Source: Alphaproteobacteria bacterium MarineAlpha5_Bin9 (GTDB lineage: Bacteria > Pseudomonadota > Alphaproteobacteria > HIMB59 > GCA-002718135). Taken from it: DNA of 64,000 bases. Both the position numbers and the translations under genes were made by a program. This document shows, in pieces, positions 33,435-42,801 of this stretch (position 1 is the first letter of the stretch; every line of letters starts with the position of its first letter). The stretch is taken from positions 1-64,000 of the forward strand of contig PTKV01000011.1 of assembly GCA_002937895.1 (NCBI GenBank), given 5' to 3'. Below the pieces are notes generated by a model, which saw only the letters and a list, made by a program, of their open reading frames with translations, was not told the DNA's origin and did no database searches.

Positions 33435-34886
33435 ATGAATATTTCTAATAAATCTCTTTTTAAAAACAAATGCTTTGTTAATGGAGAATGGATAAATAGT
33501 GCAAATAATTCATCTATAGATGTAATTAATCCGGCTACATTAAAAAGTATTGGCAAAGTTCCTGATTGTGGGACCAAAGAAACACATGAAGCTATTAAAA
33601 AAGCCTACGAAAGCTGGAAAAATTGGAAAGAGAAAACTGCCCTTGAAAGATCTATTTTGTTAAAAAAATGGAATGATTTAATCCTAGCAAATCAAGAAGA
33701 CCTTGCTCAAATCATGACTATTGAACAGGGGAAGCCAATATCAGAATCTAGAGCTGAAATCGTATATGGTGCTTCATTTGTAGAATGGTTCGCTGAAGAA
33801 TGTAAAAGAGTGTATGGAGATATAATACCAGATAGATTTAAAGATAAAAGAACTGTTGTTATTAAACAACCGATAGGTGTTGTTGGAGCAATTACTCCTT
33901 GGAACTTTCCTAGCTCTATGATCACTAGAAAATGTGCTCCTGCTCTAGCAGTAGGTTGTCCTGTGATAATTAAACCAGCACCCCAAACGCCTTTTTCTGC
34001 TTTAGCATTAGCTTCATTAGCAGAAAAAGCTGGATTCCCAAAGGGAGTTATCAATATTCTAACTGGTGATGCAGAAAAAATAGGAAAAGAATTATGTTCA
34101 AATTCCTTAGTAAGAAAGATTTCTTTTACAGGATCTACTGAAGTTGGAAAAATTTTACTGAAACAATCTGCACCAACTGTAAAAAAAGTTTCTTTAGAAT
34201 TAGGAGGTCATGCACCTTTTATTGCTTTTGAAGATTGTGATATTGATGAAGCTGTAACTGGAGCAATACAAAGCAAATTTAGAAACACAGGTCAAACCTG
34301 TGTTTGCGCAAATAGAATTTTTATACATGAAAAAATATACGAAATATTTATAAAAAAATTTACAGAAGAAGTATCAAAAATTAAAGTAGGAAACGGATTA
34401 GAGGAAAATGTTACAGCTGGTCCTTTAATCGATAACCTTGCAGTTGAAAAAGTAAAGGATCATATTCAAGATGCTATTAAAAAAGGATCTAAAATTGCTA
34501 TAGGTGGAAAACCTCATGATTTAGGAGGAAATTTTTATGAACCAACAATTTTATATGATGTATCAATAAAAGCTAAAATTACAAACGAAGAAACTTTTGG
34601 ACCTGTTGCTCCAATATATAAATTCTCTTCTGAAAAAGAAGTAATAGAGATGGCAAATAATAGTGAATATGGATTGGCATCCTATTTTTTTTCAAGAGAT
34701 ATTGGAAGGATTTGGCGAGTATCTGAAGCACTTGAATACGGTATAGTTGGAGTTAATACTGGTCTTCCTTCTAAAGCAGAAATTCCATTTGGAGGAATGA
34801 AACAATCAGGCTTAGGAAGAGAAGGATCTAAATATGGATTAGAAGATTTTTTAGAAATAAAATATATTAATATGGCAGGGATATAA
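33435..34886 (+). CDS. NAD(P)-dependent semialdehyde dehydrogenase (GabD/DoeC-like)
   Basis: This 483-residue aldehyde dehydrogenase resembles succinate-semialdehyde dehydrogenase. ITPWNFPSSMITRK is near residue 152, the catalytic Glu in LELGGHAP near 255 and the catalytic Cys in NTGQTCVCANR near 289. The terminal MKQSGLGREGSKYGLEDFLEIKY is a strong GabD-type signature. DoeC, the aspartate-semialdehyde dehydrogenase of ectoine catabolism, belongs to the same subfamily. The divergent position next to the ectoine/hydroxyectoine run makes DoeC a good alternative to GabD. Confidence 0.9.
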   Translation: MNISNKSLFKNKCFVNGEWINSANNSSIDVINPATLKSIGKVPDCGTKETHEAIKKAYESWKNWKEKTALERSILLKKWNDLILANQEDLAQIMTIEQGKPISESRAEIVYGASFVEWFAEECKRVYGDIIPDRFKDKRTVVIKQPIGVVGAITPWNFPSSMITRKCAPALAVGCPVIIKPAPQTPFSALALASLAEKAGFPKGVINILTGDAEKIGKELCSNSLVRKISFTGSTEVGKILLKQSAPTVKKVSLELGGHAPFIAFEDCDIDEAVTGAIQSKFRNTGQTCVCANRIFIHEKIYEIFIKKFTEEVSKIKVGNGLEENVTAGPLIDNLAVEKVKDHIQDAIKKGSKIAIGGKPHDLGGNFYEPTILYDVSIKAKITNEETFGPVAPIYKFSSEKEVIEMANNSEYGLASYFFSRDIGRIWRVSEALEYGIVGVNTGLPSKAEIPFGGMKQSGLGREGSKYGLEDFLEIKYINMAGI

Positions 34887-34888
34887 TT

Positions 34889-35776
34889 TTATAACCAGGC
34901 AGCTCCTCTTACTCCACTTGAATCACCGTGTATATTTTTTACAATCCTTGTTTTAACATAATCACTAAAAACATATTTCGATATTACTTTATTAATATTT
35001 TCATAAATAAATTCTATATTTGACATCCCTCCGCCTAAGATTATTATATCAGGATCTAAAATATTTATTACAGCAGATAAAGACCTTGCTAGTCTATCAA
35101 CGTAATCTTCTAATGCTTTAATGGCTCTAGTATCTTTTTTTTTATATAATTCAACTATATCTTCAGATGTAATATTTGTTTGATTAATTTTATTAAAAAT
35201 CCCCGTAAAACCTGGTCCCGATAAAAAAGTTTCAATACACCCACTTAAACCACAATAACATTTTTTTGCTAAATTGATCTCTTTGTCATTACTTCTAGGT
35301 AAAGAGGTATGTCCAAACTCTCCAGCAGCATAATTATTTCCCCTGATAATTTTTTTATCTATTACTATTCCTGCTCCAGTTCCAGTGCCTATTATTACTC
35401 CAAATACGATCGAATATGATTTTCCTGCTCCATCTACTGCTTCTGATAAAGTAAAACAATTTGCATCATTTTCAATTTTTACTTTTTTTTGCAACAATTT
35501 TTCAAGATCTGATTTAAATGGTTTTCCATTCATCCATATAGAGTTTGCACTTTTAATTAGAGAAGTTTCAAGAGAAATTGCTCCTGGCATTCCAATTCCT
35601 ATCGAATTGATATTCTTAAATTTTTGTTCTATTTCACTTATTAGTTCTACTATCCCGTTTAATGTTCCTTGATAATTTTTTTGTGTTGGAATTCTTTTAG
35701 AATAAATTTTATTGCCTTTTTCATCAATCAAAAGCGCTTCTGTCTTAGTTCCACCAAGATCAATTCCAACTTTCAT
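34889..35776 (-). CDS. ROK-family sugar kinase (fructokinase Mak-like)
   Basis: This ATP-dependent hexose kinase of the ROK family has 295 residues. An N-terminal phosphate motif GIDLGGTKTE is near residues 3-12, with the catalytic Asp in IENDANCF near 100 and the GxGTGxG motif GVIIGTGTGAG near 130. The zinc site appears as CYCGLSGCIETFLSGPG. That pattern is common to Mak-type fructokinases and N-acetylglucosamine kinases; the sugar is not settled. It follows bioY by 10 nt and converges with the semialdehyde dehydrogenase (2-nt gap). Confidence 0.87.
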   Translation of the reverse strand: MKVGIDLGGTKTEALLIDEKGNKIYSKRIPTQKNYQGTLNGIVELISEIEQKFKNINSIGIGMPGAISLETSLIKSANSIWMNGKPFKSDLEKLLQKKVKIENDANCFTLSEAVDGAGKSYSIVFGVIIGTGTGAGIVIDKKIIRGNNYAAGEFGHTSLPRSNDKEINLAKKCYCGLSGCIETFLSGPGFTGIFNKINQTNITSEDIVELYKKKDTRAIKALEDYVDRLARSLSAVINILDPDIIILGGGMSNIEFIYENINKVISKYVFSDYVKTRIVKNIHGDSSGVRGAAWL

Positions 35777-35786
35777 TTATAAATTG

Positions 35787-36353
35787 TTAACTTTTTACAA
35801 TCTTCCAAATTTGAGGCACTAAGATAAGAGCTAAACCAATTTTAAATATTTCACTTGGTATAAATGGTAATAATCCAGCTTGTAAAGCTCTATCAAAACC
35901 TATGATTGTTCCTAAATATCCAACTCCAAAAGTAAAGATAATTATGGTTCCCAAAGAAAGGGGTAATAAACATTTAAGTATATTTTTTCCATAACCTAAA
36001 TCTGCAAAATATCCCATTATAGCTGAGGCAATAAGCATTCCTAATAAATATCCACCTGTAGGTCCTACTAAATAAGCTATGCCTGATCCAGTTGCAAAAA
36101 CAGGTATGCCTAGGGCTCCTTGAAATAAATAAAATGCTAAAGTACTAAATGCCAATCTCCAACCATAGGCCATTGAAATAAACATAACTACAAAAGTTTG
36201 CATTGTCATTGGAACAGGCCAAAAAGGGACTTGAATTTTAGAGGAGATAGCTATTAAAAGTGATCCAAAAAAAACATATAAGATAAATTTCGTGCTTTTG
36301 CTGTTTATATTGTTTAAAGGTATTAAGTTAAAAATTAATGTATTATTTTTCAT
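35787..36353 (-). CDS. bioY: Biotin transporter BioY (S-component)
   Basis: This membrane biotin-binding component has 188 residues and about six helices. PFWPVPMTMQTFVVMF near residues 45-60 and GPTGGYLLGML near 105 are BioY signatures. No EcfT or EcfA genes accompany it, so it probably works alone or with a shared energising module. A GGAG lies just upstream of the ATG. It suggests reliance on external biotin. It sits between mgtE and the ROK kinase on the same strand. Confidence 0.9.
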   Translation of the reverse strand: MKNNTLIFNLIPLNNINSKSTKFILYVFFGSLLIAISSKIQVPFWPVPMTMQTFVVMFISMAYGWRLAFSTLAFYLFQGALGIPVFATGSGIAYLVGPTGGYLLGMLIASAIMGYFADLGYGKNILKCLLPLSLGTIIIFTFGVGYLGTIIGFDRALQAGLLPFIPSEIFKIGLALILVPQIWKIVKS

Positions 36354-36406
36354 AAATATCTCCTATTTTCTATAATATTAAACTATAAAATATTTAGCTT
36401 CAACAA

Positions 36407-37786
36407 TTAGATTAAAAAAAATGTTGCTAAACCTAAAAAAGATAAAAATCCAAAAACATCAGTAATTGTAGTTAATAAAACCCCTGAAGCAAGTGCGGGA
36501 TCAATTTTAAGCTTATGAAGAGTAATAGGAATAACAGCGCCTACGAAACCCGCTATTAATAAATTAGCTACCATGGCAATTGCTAAAATAAATCCTAAAA
36601 AATTATCACTGAACCAATATGCGGATATAATTCCAGTAATAACAGCGAATATAAGACCATTGATTATTCCAACAAATATTTCTTTACTAATAATTTTAAA
36701 GGTATTGTTAGGTGTTAATTCTCTTGTAGCAATTGCTCTTACAGCTACTGTCATTGTTTGAGTGCCTGCATTTCCTCCCATAGAAGCTACTATTGGCATA
36801 AGAACTGCTAATGCTACAACTTTTTCTATTGAAGCTTGAAAAAAAGCTATAACTATTGAGGCAACTATTGCTGTTAAAAGATTAATTAATAGCCATGAAA
36901 ATCTAGACTTAATAGTATTAATAGTAGCTTCGAAAATATCTATCTGTCCTACACCACCTAATTTTAAAATATCTTCTTCTCTTTCTTCTTCAATAACCTC
37001 AACAACATCATCTACAGTAATAGATCCAATTACATGATTATAATCATCTACAACAGGAGCGCTTACCAGTGCATATTTAGTAAATTGATAAGCAACATCT
37101 TCTTGATCTGTTAAATAATTAATAACTCTTGTTTCTTTATGTTGAATGTTAATAAGAGCAACATCTCTTTTAGAACTCATAATTCTACCAAGTGAAACAA
37201 TTCCAGAAATTTTATTTTTTGAGTCTATTAAATAAATTTCATAAAAATCAATTGGTAAATTTTTTCTCTGTGAACGCAAATAGTCAATAGCTTCTCCTAC
37301 ATTCCAATTGCTGTTTATAGATACAAATTTTCTTTGCATTAATCTACCTGCACTATCTTCTGGAAAAGTTAATCCTTCTTCGATCAATTTTCTTTCAGAA
37401 ATAGGCAAAGATTTTAGAATTATTTCTTGATCTGACTTTTCTAGATCTTCAACAACATCTAAAGCATCATCGGTTTCTAATTCTTTTAATTCTTCTGCTA
37501 GATCTTGTAGATCAATTTTATTAATAATTTCTTCTTTTATTCCATCATTCAAATAAGTTAAAATTTCTGGATCAAACTGATCTTTTAGAATAAGAATAAA
37601 TTTTTCACGGTAATTTGCATCTAAATTTTGTAATATTTCAGCAATATCTGCATTGTGAATTTTTCTAGTAAAATTAAATAAATCATTATTATTAGTAGTA
37701 TCCAAAATTTTTTTTATTTGCTCTAAATATGTCTCAATTAATGTTTCTTTTTTAATTTGAAATATATCTTTGTCTCTTATATTCAT
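36407..37786 (-). CDS. mgtE: Magnesium transporter MgtE
   Basis: This Mg2+ channel/transporter has 459 residues. It shows an N-terminal MgtE_N helical domain (about 1-130), two CBS domains (about 140-265, with FPEDSAGRLM at the start), and a C-terminal membrane domain of five helices. That domain carries MPIVASMGGNAGTQTMTV near residues 330-347, part of the ion-conducting pore. The CBS domains gate the channel by Mg2+ level in characterised homologues. The start lies only 11 nt from the 3' end of tRNA-Leu on the same strand. Confidence 0.93.
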   Translation of the reverse strand: MNIRDKDIFQIKKETLIETYLEQIKKILDTTNNNDLFNFTRKIHNADIAEILQNLDANYREKFILILKDQFDPEILTYLNDGIKEEIINKIDLQDLAEELKELETDDALDVVEDLEKSDQEIILKSLPISERKLIEEGLTFPEDSAGRLMQRKFVSINSNWNVGEAIDYLRSQRKNLPIDFYEIYLIDSKNKISGIVSLGRIMSSKRDVALINIQHKETRVINYLTDQEDVAYQFTKYALVSAPVVDDYNHVIGSITVDDVVEVIEEEREEDILKLGGVGQIDIFEATINTIKSRFSWLLINLLTAIVASIVIAFFQASIEKVVALAVLMPIVASMGGNAGTQTMTVAVRAIATRELTPNNTFKIISKEIFVGIINGLIFAVITGIISAYWFSDNFLGFILAIAMVANLLIAGFVGAVIPITLHKLKIDPALASGVLLTTITDVFGFLSFLGLATFFLI

Positions 37787-37797
37787 AAAAGTCCTTT

Positions 37798-37884
37798 TGG
37801 TGCGGCTAAGAAGACTTGAACTTCTACAGGATAAATCCTACAGCGACCTCAACGCTGCGCGTATACCAATTCCGCCATAGCCGC
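37798..37884 (-). tRNA. tRNA-Leu (GAG)
   Basis: The minus strand folds as a class II tRNA. The acceptor stem is GCGGCTA/TAGCCGC, the D-arm carries GAATTGGTATACGC and the anticodon stem CAGCG/CGCTG encloses loop TTGAGGT with anticodon GAG. A variable arm GTAGGATTTATCCTGT and a T-arm with GTTCAAGTC follow. The CCA end is encoded (37798-37800). It is the only tRNA found in the window. Confidence 0.95.
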
Positions 37885-37942
37885 AAAATAAGTCTATCAA
37901 TTATCAGATACTTTAAATATTATCAATAAAACGAAAAAATTA

Positions 37943-38587
37943 ATGGAAATAAATAAAAAAAAATCTCATAAACTAATTGATTATAAATATGCAATAAAAT
38001 TTATGGAAAAAAAAGTTGATCAAATTATTCAACAAAAATCTAATGAATTAATTTGGTTTTTGACTCACAATGATGTGTACACATGCGGAACAAGTGCACA
38101 AAAAAAAGAAATATTAAAAATTACTAATATACCCATAATTAGCACAAATAGAGGTGGCAAAACTACTTATCATGGAAAGGGTCAAAGAATAGTTTATCTA
38201 ATGATTAATCTGAATAATAGAAAAAAAGATATAAGACTTTTTATTAATATTTTAGAAAAAACAATTCATAATTTATTATACGAATTAGAAATAAAATCTA
38301 AAAGTTATAAAAACCGAATAGGAATATGGGTCACTGAAGTAAAAGGAATAAAATTAAAAAAAGAAAAAAAAATCGGATCAATAGGACTTAGAATTAAAAA
38401 ATGGGTTACCTTTCATGGTCTAAGTTTTAATATATGTCCAAATTTAAGTTACTACGATAATATTGTTGCTTGTGGACTAGAAAATTATGAAACTACATCA
38501 TTAAAAGATCTTGGGATAATTTTAAGTGATAAAGAATTTGATGAAAAATTTGCTTATCATTTTTTAAAAGAGATAAATAAATTTTAA
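37943..38587 (+). CDS. lipB: Octanoyl-[acyl-carrier-protein] transferase LipB
   Basis: This enzyme transfers octanoate from ACP to lipoyl domains, the first step of de novo lipoate assembly. It has 214 residues. The RGGKTTYHGKGQRIVYLMI segment near 68-86, the catalytic Lys in KKIGSIGLRI and the HGLSFNI strand are present. The catalytic Cys lies in VACGLENYETTSL near 175. It is unusually lysine- and isoleucine-rich, in line with the AT bias. lipA is not adjacent. It overlaps the convergent pseudouridine synthase gene by 4 nt at the stops. Confidence 0.93.
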   Translation: MEINKKKSHKLIDYKYAIKFMEKKVDQIIQQKSNELIWFLTHNDVYTCGTSAQKKEILKITNIPIISTNRGGKTTYHGKGQRIVYLMINLNNRKKDIRLFINILEKTIHNLLYELEIKSKSYKNRIGIWVTEVKGIKLKKEKKIGSIGLRIKKWVTFHGLSFNICPNLSYYDNIVACGLENYETTSLKDLGIILSDKEFDEKFAYHFLKEINKF

Positions 38588-39492
38588 TAATTTTTTATCA
38601 TAATGTTCTTTTCTGATATATTCATCTTATTTAAAATATTTTTCATGTAATAGGGTAAGTTACTAAAATATTCATATTTTTTACCATGTATTTTAAAATT
38701 TAAACTATATGCATTTAACATTAATTTATATTTAAATTTATTTTTTGCTGAATTATATTTAATATCTCCCATTATTGGACAATTTAAATATTTTGAAACT
38801 ATTCTTAATTGATGTGTTCTGCCAGTAATAGGTGTAAAAACAATTAAAGTTTTTTTATCATAAATTTTTAATATTTTATATTTTGTAATTGATTCATATG
38901 AATTATTTTTTTTATTTTTTAAGTTTAATTTAACTGTTGAAGATTTATTTTTTGGTATTCCATCACAAATTGCTAAATATTTTTTATTAATCTGATTTTC
39001 TTTAAAAAGTTTTCCAAATATTTTCGTAGTTTGATAATTTTTTGACACAATTAATAATCCTGTAGTATCTTTATCTAATCTATGAACTAAATTATAATCA
39101 CTTGAAATTTTTTTGATAAGATCATTAATTGAAATTCCTGTTTTTTTTCCACCTTGAGTTGAAATACCCTCCCATTTATTTAAAATTAGAAAATTTTGAG
39201 AATCAAATAATATTGATTTTTTAAATTTAGATATTAAATGCTTTGGAATTTTTTTTGTTATAATTTTATTGTTGTTAATAAGAATTATATTAGAAAAATT
39301 AAAAATATATAATTTATCCTTATATAATAATCTATAATTAGATTTGGTTTTTTTTCTATTTACTTTAATATTTCCTTTTCTGAGATTATTTTCAATAAAA
39401 TTTTGAGTAAGCGAAAATTTTTTTTTAAGCCATCTGTCTATTCTTATATCTGATTCTTCTTTAGAAATTAGAATAACTTTATTATTTTTCAA
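38584..39492 (-). CDS. RluA-family pseudouridine synthase (RluC/RluD-type)
   Basis: This RNA pseudouridine synthase has 302 residues. An N-terminal S4 domain is visible (about 14-60, RIDRWLKKKF) and the RluA-type catalytic domain carries LVHRLDKDTTGLLIVSK near residues 134-150, with the catalytic Asp in HRLDKDT. A later TGRTHQLRIVSKYL motif confirms the family. It would modify 23S rRNA; RluC and RluD cannot be told apart here. It starts with TTG at 39492, 2 nt after the crcB stop, with no nearby ATG. Confidence 0.9.
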   Translation of the reverse strand: MKNNKVILISKEESDIRIDRWLKKKFSLTQNFIENNLRKGNIKVNRKKTKSNYRLLYKDKLYIFNFSNIILINNNKIITKKIPKHLISKFKKSILFDSQNFLILNKWEGISTQGGKKTGISINDLIKKISSDYNLVHRLDKDTTGLLIVSKNYQTTKIFGKLFKENQINKKYLAICDGIPKNKSSTVKLNLKNKKNNSYESITKYKILKIYDKKTLIVFTPITGRTHQLRIVSKYLNCPIMGDIKYNSAKNKFKYKLMLNAYSLNFKIHGKKYEYFSNLPYYMKNILNKMNISEKNIMIKNY

Positions 39493-39494
39493 AA

Positions 39495-39866
39495 CTAAAG
39501 CTTTATATAATAATAACCTAAATATGCAAAAAATAAACTTAATGATATAGAAATAGCTACATATAACGTTGAAATAATTAATTTACCATTTTTTAATAAT
39601 TCTATAATTTCGAAAGAGAATGTAGAAAAAGTTGTATATGATCCAAGCAAACCAATAACAAAAAAATACTTTATTAGAATTTCTGATGAATTTTTGCTTT
39701 CAAGAAAATTAATAAGAAGGCCAATTAAGAAAGATCCAGATACATTAACAAATAAAGTTGATAAAGGAATTTGAGTTATATTTGTTTTTAACAAGTATGA
39801 AGTTAAAAATCTCATTACTGATCCCAAAGAACCACCTGCAGCTATATATATAATTTTTATTATCAA
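39495..39866 (-). CDS. crcB: Fluoride efflux channel CrcB/Fluc
   Basis: This small four-helix fluoride channel has 123 residues and functions as a homodimer in single-gene organisms. AAGGSLGSVMRFLTSYLL near residues 9-26, the VNVSGSFLIGLL asparagine segment near 40 and GLLGSYTTFSTFSFE near 73 carry the conserved pore residues, including the two Phe positions. The start is TTG at 39866, 12 nt after rplQ. No fluoride riboswitch is recognisable upstream, and expression probably comes from the ribosomal operon. Confidence 0.92.
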   Translation of the reverse strand: MIIKIIYIAAGGSLGSVMRFLTSYLLKTNITQIPLSTLFVNVSGSFLIGLLINFLESKNSSEILIKYFFVIGLLGSYTTFSTFSFEIIELLKNGKLIISTLYVAISISLSLFFAYLGYYYIKL

Positions 39867-39878
39867 AATTAATAAAAC

Positions 39879-40304
39879 TTAATTTTCTTCTTGATTAATA
39901 GATTTTTTTTCAATTACAGGGCCACTATCTAATCCCTTAGCCTCAACATCCCTATCAACTAGTTCAATTATTGCTTTTGGGGCATTATCACCATATCTAT
40001 ATCCTGATTTAATTATTCTAGTATATCCACCTTTTCTGTTTTTATATCTAGTTGAGTATGTATCAAAAATTTTTTTTAAATTTTTTTCATCATTTAAAAT
40101 AGAATTAACTTTTCTTCTTGAATTTAGATCTCCTTTTTTCCCCAAAGTTATGATTTTCTCAACAAAAGATCTTAATTCTTTAGCTTTAGGAAGAGTTGTT
40201 GTTATTTGTTCGTGTTTTAACAAAGCATTTGATAGGTTCGCCAACATAGCTTTTCTATGTGATGAGTTTCTATTTAGTTTTCTGTGAGTAATGTTATGCT
40301 TCAT
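39879..40304 (-). CDS. rplQ: 50S ribosomal protein L17
   Basis: This 141-residue protein of the large subunit sits near the exit tunnel. The tracked ORF begins at 40376 inside rpoA, but the family start [12 protein letters not shown] corresponds to the ATG at 40304, one base after the rpoA stop. [13 protein letters not shown]-like [15 protein letters not shown] and [20 protein letters not shown] are diagnostic. It ends the alpha operon proper; crcB and the pseudouridine synthase follow. Confidence 0.95.
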   Translation of the reverse strand: MKHNITHRKLNRNSSHRKAMLANLSNALLKHEQITTTLPKAKELRSFVEKIITLGKKGDLNSRRKVNSILNDEKNLKKIFDTYSTRYKNRKGGYTRIIKSGYRYGDNAPKAIIELVDRDVEAKGLDSGPVIEKKSINQEEN

Positions 40305-40305
40305 A

Positions 40306-41328
40306 TTATTTATTAAAAGGATCTTCAAATTTTTTTGCAAGTTCTTCAATGTTTTCTGGTGGCCAATCATTAACATTAATTCCTAGTGACAACTCCATTT
40401 GAGAGAGAACTTCCTTAATTTCATTTAGAGACTTTCTTCCAAAATTTGGAGTTCTTAGCATTTCAGACTCTGTTTTTTGAACTAAATCTCCAATATAAAT
40501 TATATTATCATTTTTTAGACAATTAGCTGAACGAACTGATAGCTCTAATTCCTCAACTTTTTTAAGTAGATTAGGATTAAATGGTAATGTTTCTTGAGAA
40601 GATTTTTCTGGCTCTACTTCTGGTTCATCAAAATTTATAAAAGGTTGAAGTTGATCTTGTAAAATTCTAGCTGCAAGAGCAACCGCATCATCTGGTGATA
40701 CAGCTCCATTTGTTTCTACTTCTATAATCAATTTATCATAATCAGTTACTTGACCAACTCTACTATTTTCAACTTTGTAGGTTACTTTTTTAACAGGACT
40801 AAACATCGAATCCAGATAAATTTCTCCAATTGACTTATTTTCATCCTCTGCTACTTCTGCAGAAATATAACCTTTTCCTGTATTAACATTGGCCTCGATT
40901 TCAACATCAGCATTGCTATCTAAAGTCATAATAAGTTGATCAGGATCCATTACTTCTGTTTCAGAGTCTGTTTCAAAATTACCAGCTCTTATTTCGCCAG
41001 AGCCTTTTGCCTTTATGTACATTTTTCTCGCGCCTGGTGAATGAACCTTAATGCCAACTGATTTTAAATTTAATATAATATCTGTTAAATCTTCTTTTAC
41101 CCCGGGTATAGTTGTAAATTCATGAACAGCCCCTTTTACTTTAATTGAAGTTATAGCTGCGCCCTGCAAAGATGAAAGCATTACCCTTCTTAGTGCATTT
41201 CCTAAGGTTAAACCAAAACCTCTTTCAAGTGGTTCAGCTACTATTACTCCATAACGACCATTGTTTTCCTCAACATTAATTTCCATTTTAGTAGGCTTTA
41301 TTAATTCTAACCAATTTTTTTGTAACAC
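40306..41328 (-). CDS. rpoA: DNA-directed RNA polymerase alpha subunit
   Basis: This 340-residue alpha subunit has the N-terminal dimerisation domain ([12 protein letters not shown] start, [17 protein letters not shown] near 38) and the C-terminal domain with [16 protein letters not shown] and [11 protein letters not shown]. The C-terminal domain binds UP elements and activators in other bacteria. The start codon is GTG, with GGAG about 10 nt upstream. It lies between rpsK and rplQ. Confidence 0.97.
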   Translation of the reverse strand: MLQKNWLELIKPTKMEINVEENNGRYGVIVAEPLERGFGLTLGNALRRVMLSSLQGAAITSIKVKGAVHEFTTIPGVKEDLTDIILNLKSVGIKVHSPGARKMYIKAKGSGEIRAGNFETDSETEVMDPDQLIMTLDSNADVEIEANVNTGKGYISAEVAEDENKSIGEIYLDSMFSPVKKVTYKVENSRVGQVTDYDKLIIEVETNGAVSPDDAVALAARILQDQLQPFINFDEPEVEPEKSSQETLPFNPNLLKKVEELELSVRSANCLKNDNIIYIGDLVQKTESEMLRTPNFGRKSLNEIKEVLSQMELSLGINVNDWPPENIEELAKKFEDPFNK

Positions 41329-41349
41329 TTCTATAATCTCCTTTTTTTA

Positions 41350-41736
41350 TTAAACTCTTCTTCTTTTTCTGGGTCTGCAACCATTATGTGGAATTGGTGT
41401 AACATCTGTAATTGATGAAATAATATATCCAACTGACTGCAATGATCGTAAAGCAGATTCTCTTCCTGATCCTGGTCCTGAAACTTCTACTTTTAAATTT
41501 TTTAATCCATATTCTTTAGCTTTATTTCCAGCATCTTCTGCTGCAATTTGTGCTGCAAATGGAGTGGACTTTCTAGACCCTTTAAAACCTTTTAGACCTG
41601 CAGAGGACCAAGATAAAACATTACCATTTAAATCACTTATAGTAATAATGGTGTTATTAAATGAAGATACAATATGTGCTATTCCATTTAAAACTTTTTG
41701 TTTAGTTTTTTGTTTTGCTTTTTTCTTTTCTACCAC
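41350..41736 (-). CDS. rpsK: 30S ribosomal protein S11
   Basis: This small-subunit platform protein has 128 residues. [20 protein letters not shown] and the terminal [18 protein letters not shown] are invariant S11 segments. The start is GTG with AGGGATAGCA upstream, and the gene begins 2 nt after the rpsM stop. Confidence 0.97.
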   Translation of the reverse strand: MVEKKKAKQKTKQKVLNGIAHIVSSFNNTIITISDLNGNVLSWSSAGLKGFKGSRKSTPFAAQIAAEDAGNKAKEYGLKNLKVEVSGPGSGRESALRSLQSVGYIISSITDVTPIPHNGCRPRKRRRV

Positions 41737-41738
41737 TG

Positions 41739-42119
41739 CTATCCCTTTGTAACTTTTTTCTTACCGGCTATAGCAACTGCTTTTCCTTTTCTGGTTCTAG
41801 CATTTGTATGAGTTCTTTGTCCTCTAACTGGAAGTTTTTTTCTGTGCCTCAATCCTTTATAACACCCCAAATCATTTAATCTCTTTATATTTAGTGAAAC
41901 TTCTCTTCTTAAATCTCCTTCAACTATAAAATCTTTATCAATTAATTCTCTTATTTTAGTAATTTCATCATCATTTAATTGATTTACTCTTTTTGATTGA
42001 TTGATTGATGCTTTTGTGCAGATATCTGAGGCTCTTTTTGTGCCAATTCCATATATATATGTAAGAGCTATACAAACCCTTTTATTTGTTGGTATATTTA
42101 CTCCAGAGATTCTAGCCAT
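41739..42119 (-). CDS. rpsM: 30S ribosomal protein S13
   Basis: This head protein of the small subunit has 126 residues. It opens with [15 protein letters not shown] and ends with the basic [16 protein letters not shown] region that contacts tRNA. It is preceded by a 99-nt spacer after adk that contains a TTGACT-type promoter candidate. rpmJ (L36), often found just upstream, is absent. Confidence 0.97.
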   Translation of the reverse strand: MARISGVNIPTNKRVCIALTYIYGIGTKRASDICTKASINQSKRVNQLNDDEITKIRELIDKDFIVEGDLRREVSLNIKRLNDLGCYKGLRHRKKLPVRGQRTHTNARTRKGKAVAIAGKKKVTKG

Positions 42120-42156
42120 TTTTTTATATCAGGTATTAATGCGAATAAGATTTGGG

Positions 42157-42186
42157 TGAATACATGATTTTTTATATAAAAGTCAA
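42157..42186 (-). promoter_or_regulatory. Candidate promoter for rpsM-rpsK-rpoA-rplQ
   Basis: On the minus strand CTTGACT is followed after 18 nt by TATTCA, about 40 nt upstream of the rpsM ATG. The -35 and the following TTT closely resemble the element in front of rpsL (55897-55925). The 99-nt spacer is the longest within the rpsJ-rplQ part of the cluster, which favours an internal promoter here. Confidence 0.45.
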
Positions 42187-42218
42187 GATAAAGTTAAATA
42201 TAAATCTTTAAAAAATTC

Positions 42219-42788
42219 CTATTTTTCAAGCTTTTTCATAATTTCTGAATGTATTATGCTAATTTCTTGATCTCCTTTCACTGTAAAATATAACTCTGGC
42301 TGAGTGCTCTTATAGTGCTTCAAAACAGGCACAGTATCATTAAAATACTTATTTAATCTTGTTTTGATTGTATCAATACTATCATCTGCTCTATTTTCTT
42401 CAAATGATCTTTTGTTAATTCTTTTTATAGTTTCATTTTGATTTAAAGTTATTTCAAACAAATAATTAATCTTCAATTGATTATTTTGAAAAAAAATATC
42501 AATATAATTAGCTTGATTTATTGTTCTTGGATATCCATCAAAAATAAAACCTTTTTTACAATCTTTTTTAGTTATTCTTTTAGAAATTATATCGTTGATT
42601 AATTCATCAGAAACAAGACTTCCACTATTGATAATCACTTTAAGCTTTTGGGAGAGTTTTGATTCTTGTAAAAGTTCATCTCTTAAAATATCCCCTGTAG
42701 ATAAATGCAAAATATTTAATTTTTCAGAAAGAATTTTTGCCTGGGTTCCTTTCCCAGCTCCAGGAGCTCCAAAAAGAAATATGATCAT
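42219..42788 (-). CDS. adk: Adenylate kinase
   Basis: This enzyme converts ATP and AMP to two ADP. It has 189 residues. FGAPGAGKGTQAK is the P-loop near 5-17, STGDILR near 31 and FDGYPRT near 84. The lid is the short form with no zinc-binding insert (RSFEENRADDSIDTIKTRL), common among alphaproteobacteria. It sits between secY (13-nt gap) and the rpsM promoter region. Confidence 0.96.
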   Translation of the reverse strand: MIIFLFGAPGAGKGTQAKILSEKLNILHLSTGDILRDELLQESKLSQKLKVIINSGSLVSDELINDIISKRITKKDCKKGFIFDGYPRTINQANYIDIFFQNNQLKINYLFEITLNQNETIKRINKRSFEENRADDSIDTIKTRLNKYFNDTVPVLKHYKSTQPELYFTVKGDQEISIIHSEIMKKLEK

Positions 42789-42801
42789 TAAAAATGATTC
42801 C

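Noticed and set aside
33380-33577. 65-codon minus-strand ORF overlapping the semialdehyde dehydrogenase start
   Set aside because: It is antisense to a clear gene, has no recognisable features and is a shadow frame.
40305-40376. 24-residue extension of L17 reaching into rpoA
   Set aside because: L17 begins at MKHN in the family; the extra residues are the rpoA 3' end read in another frame.
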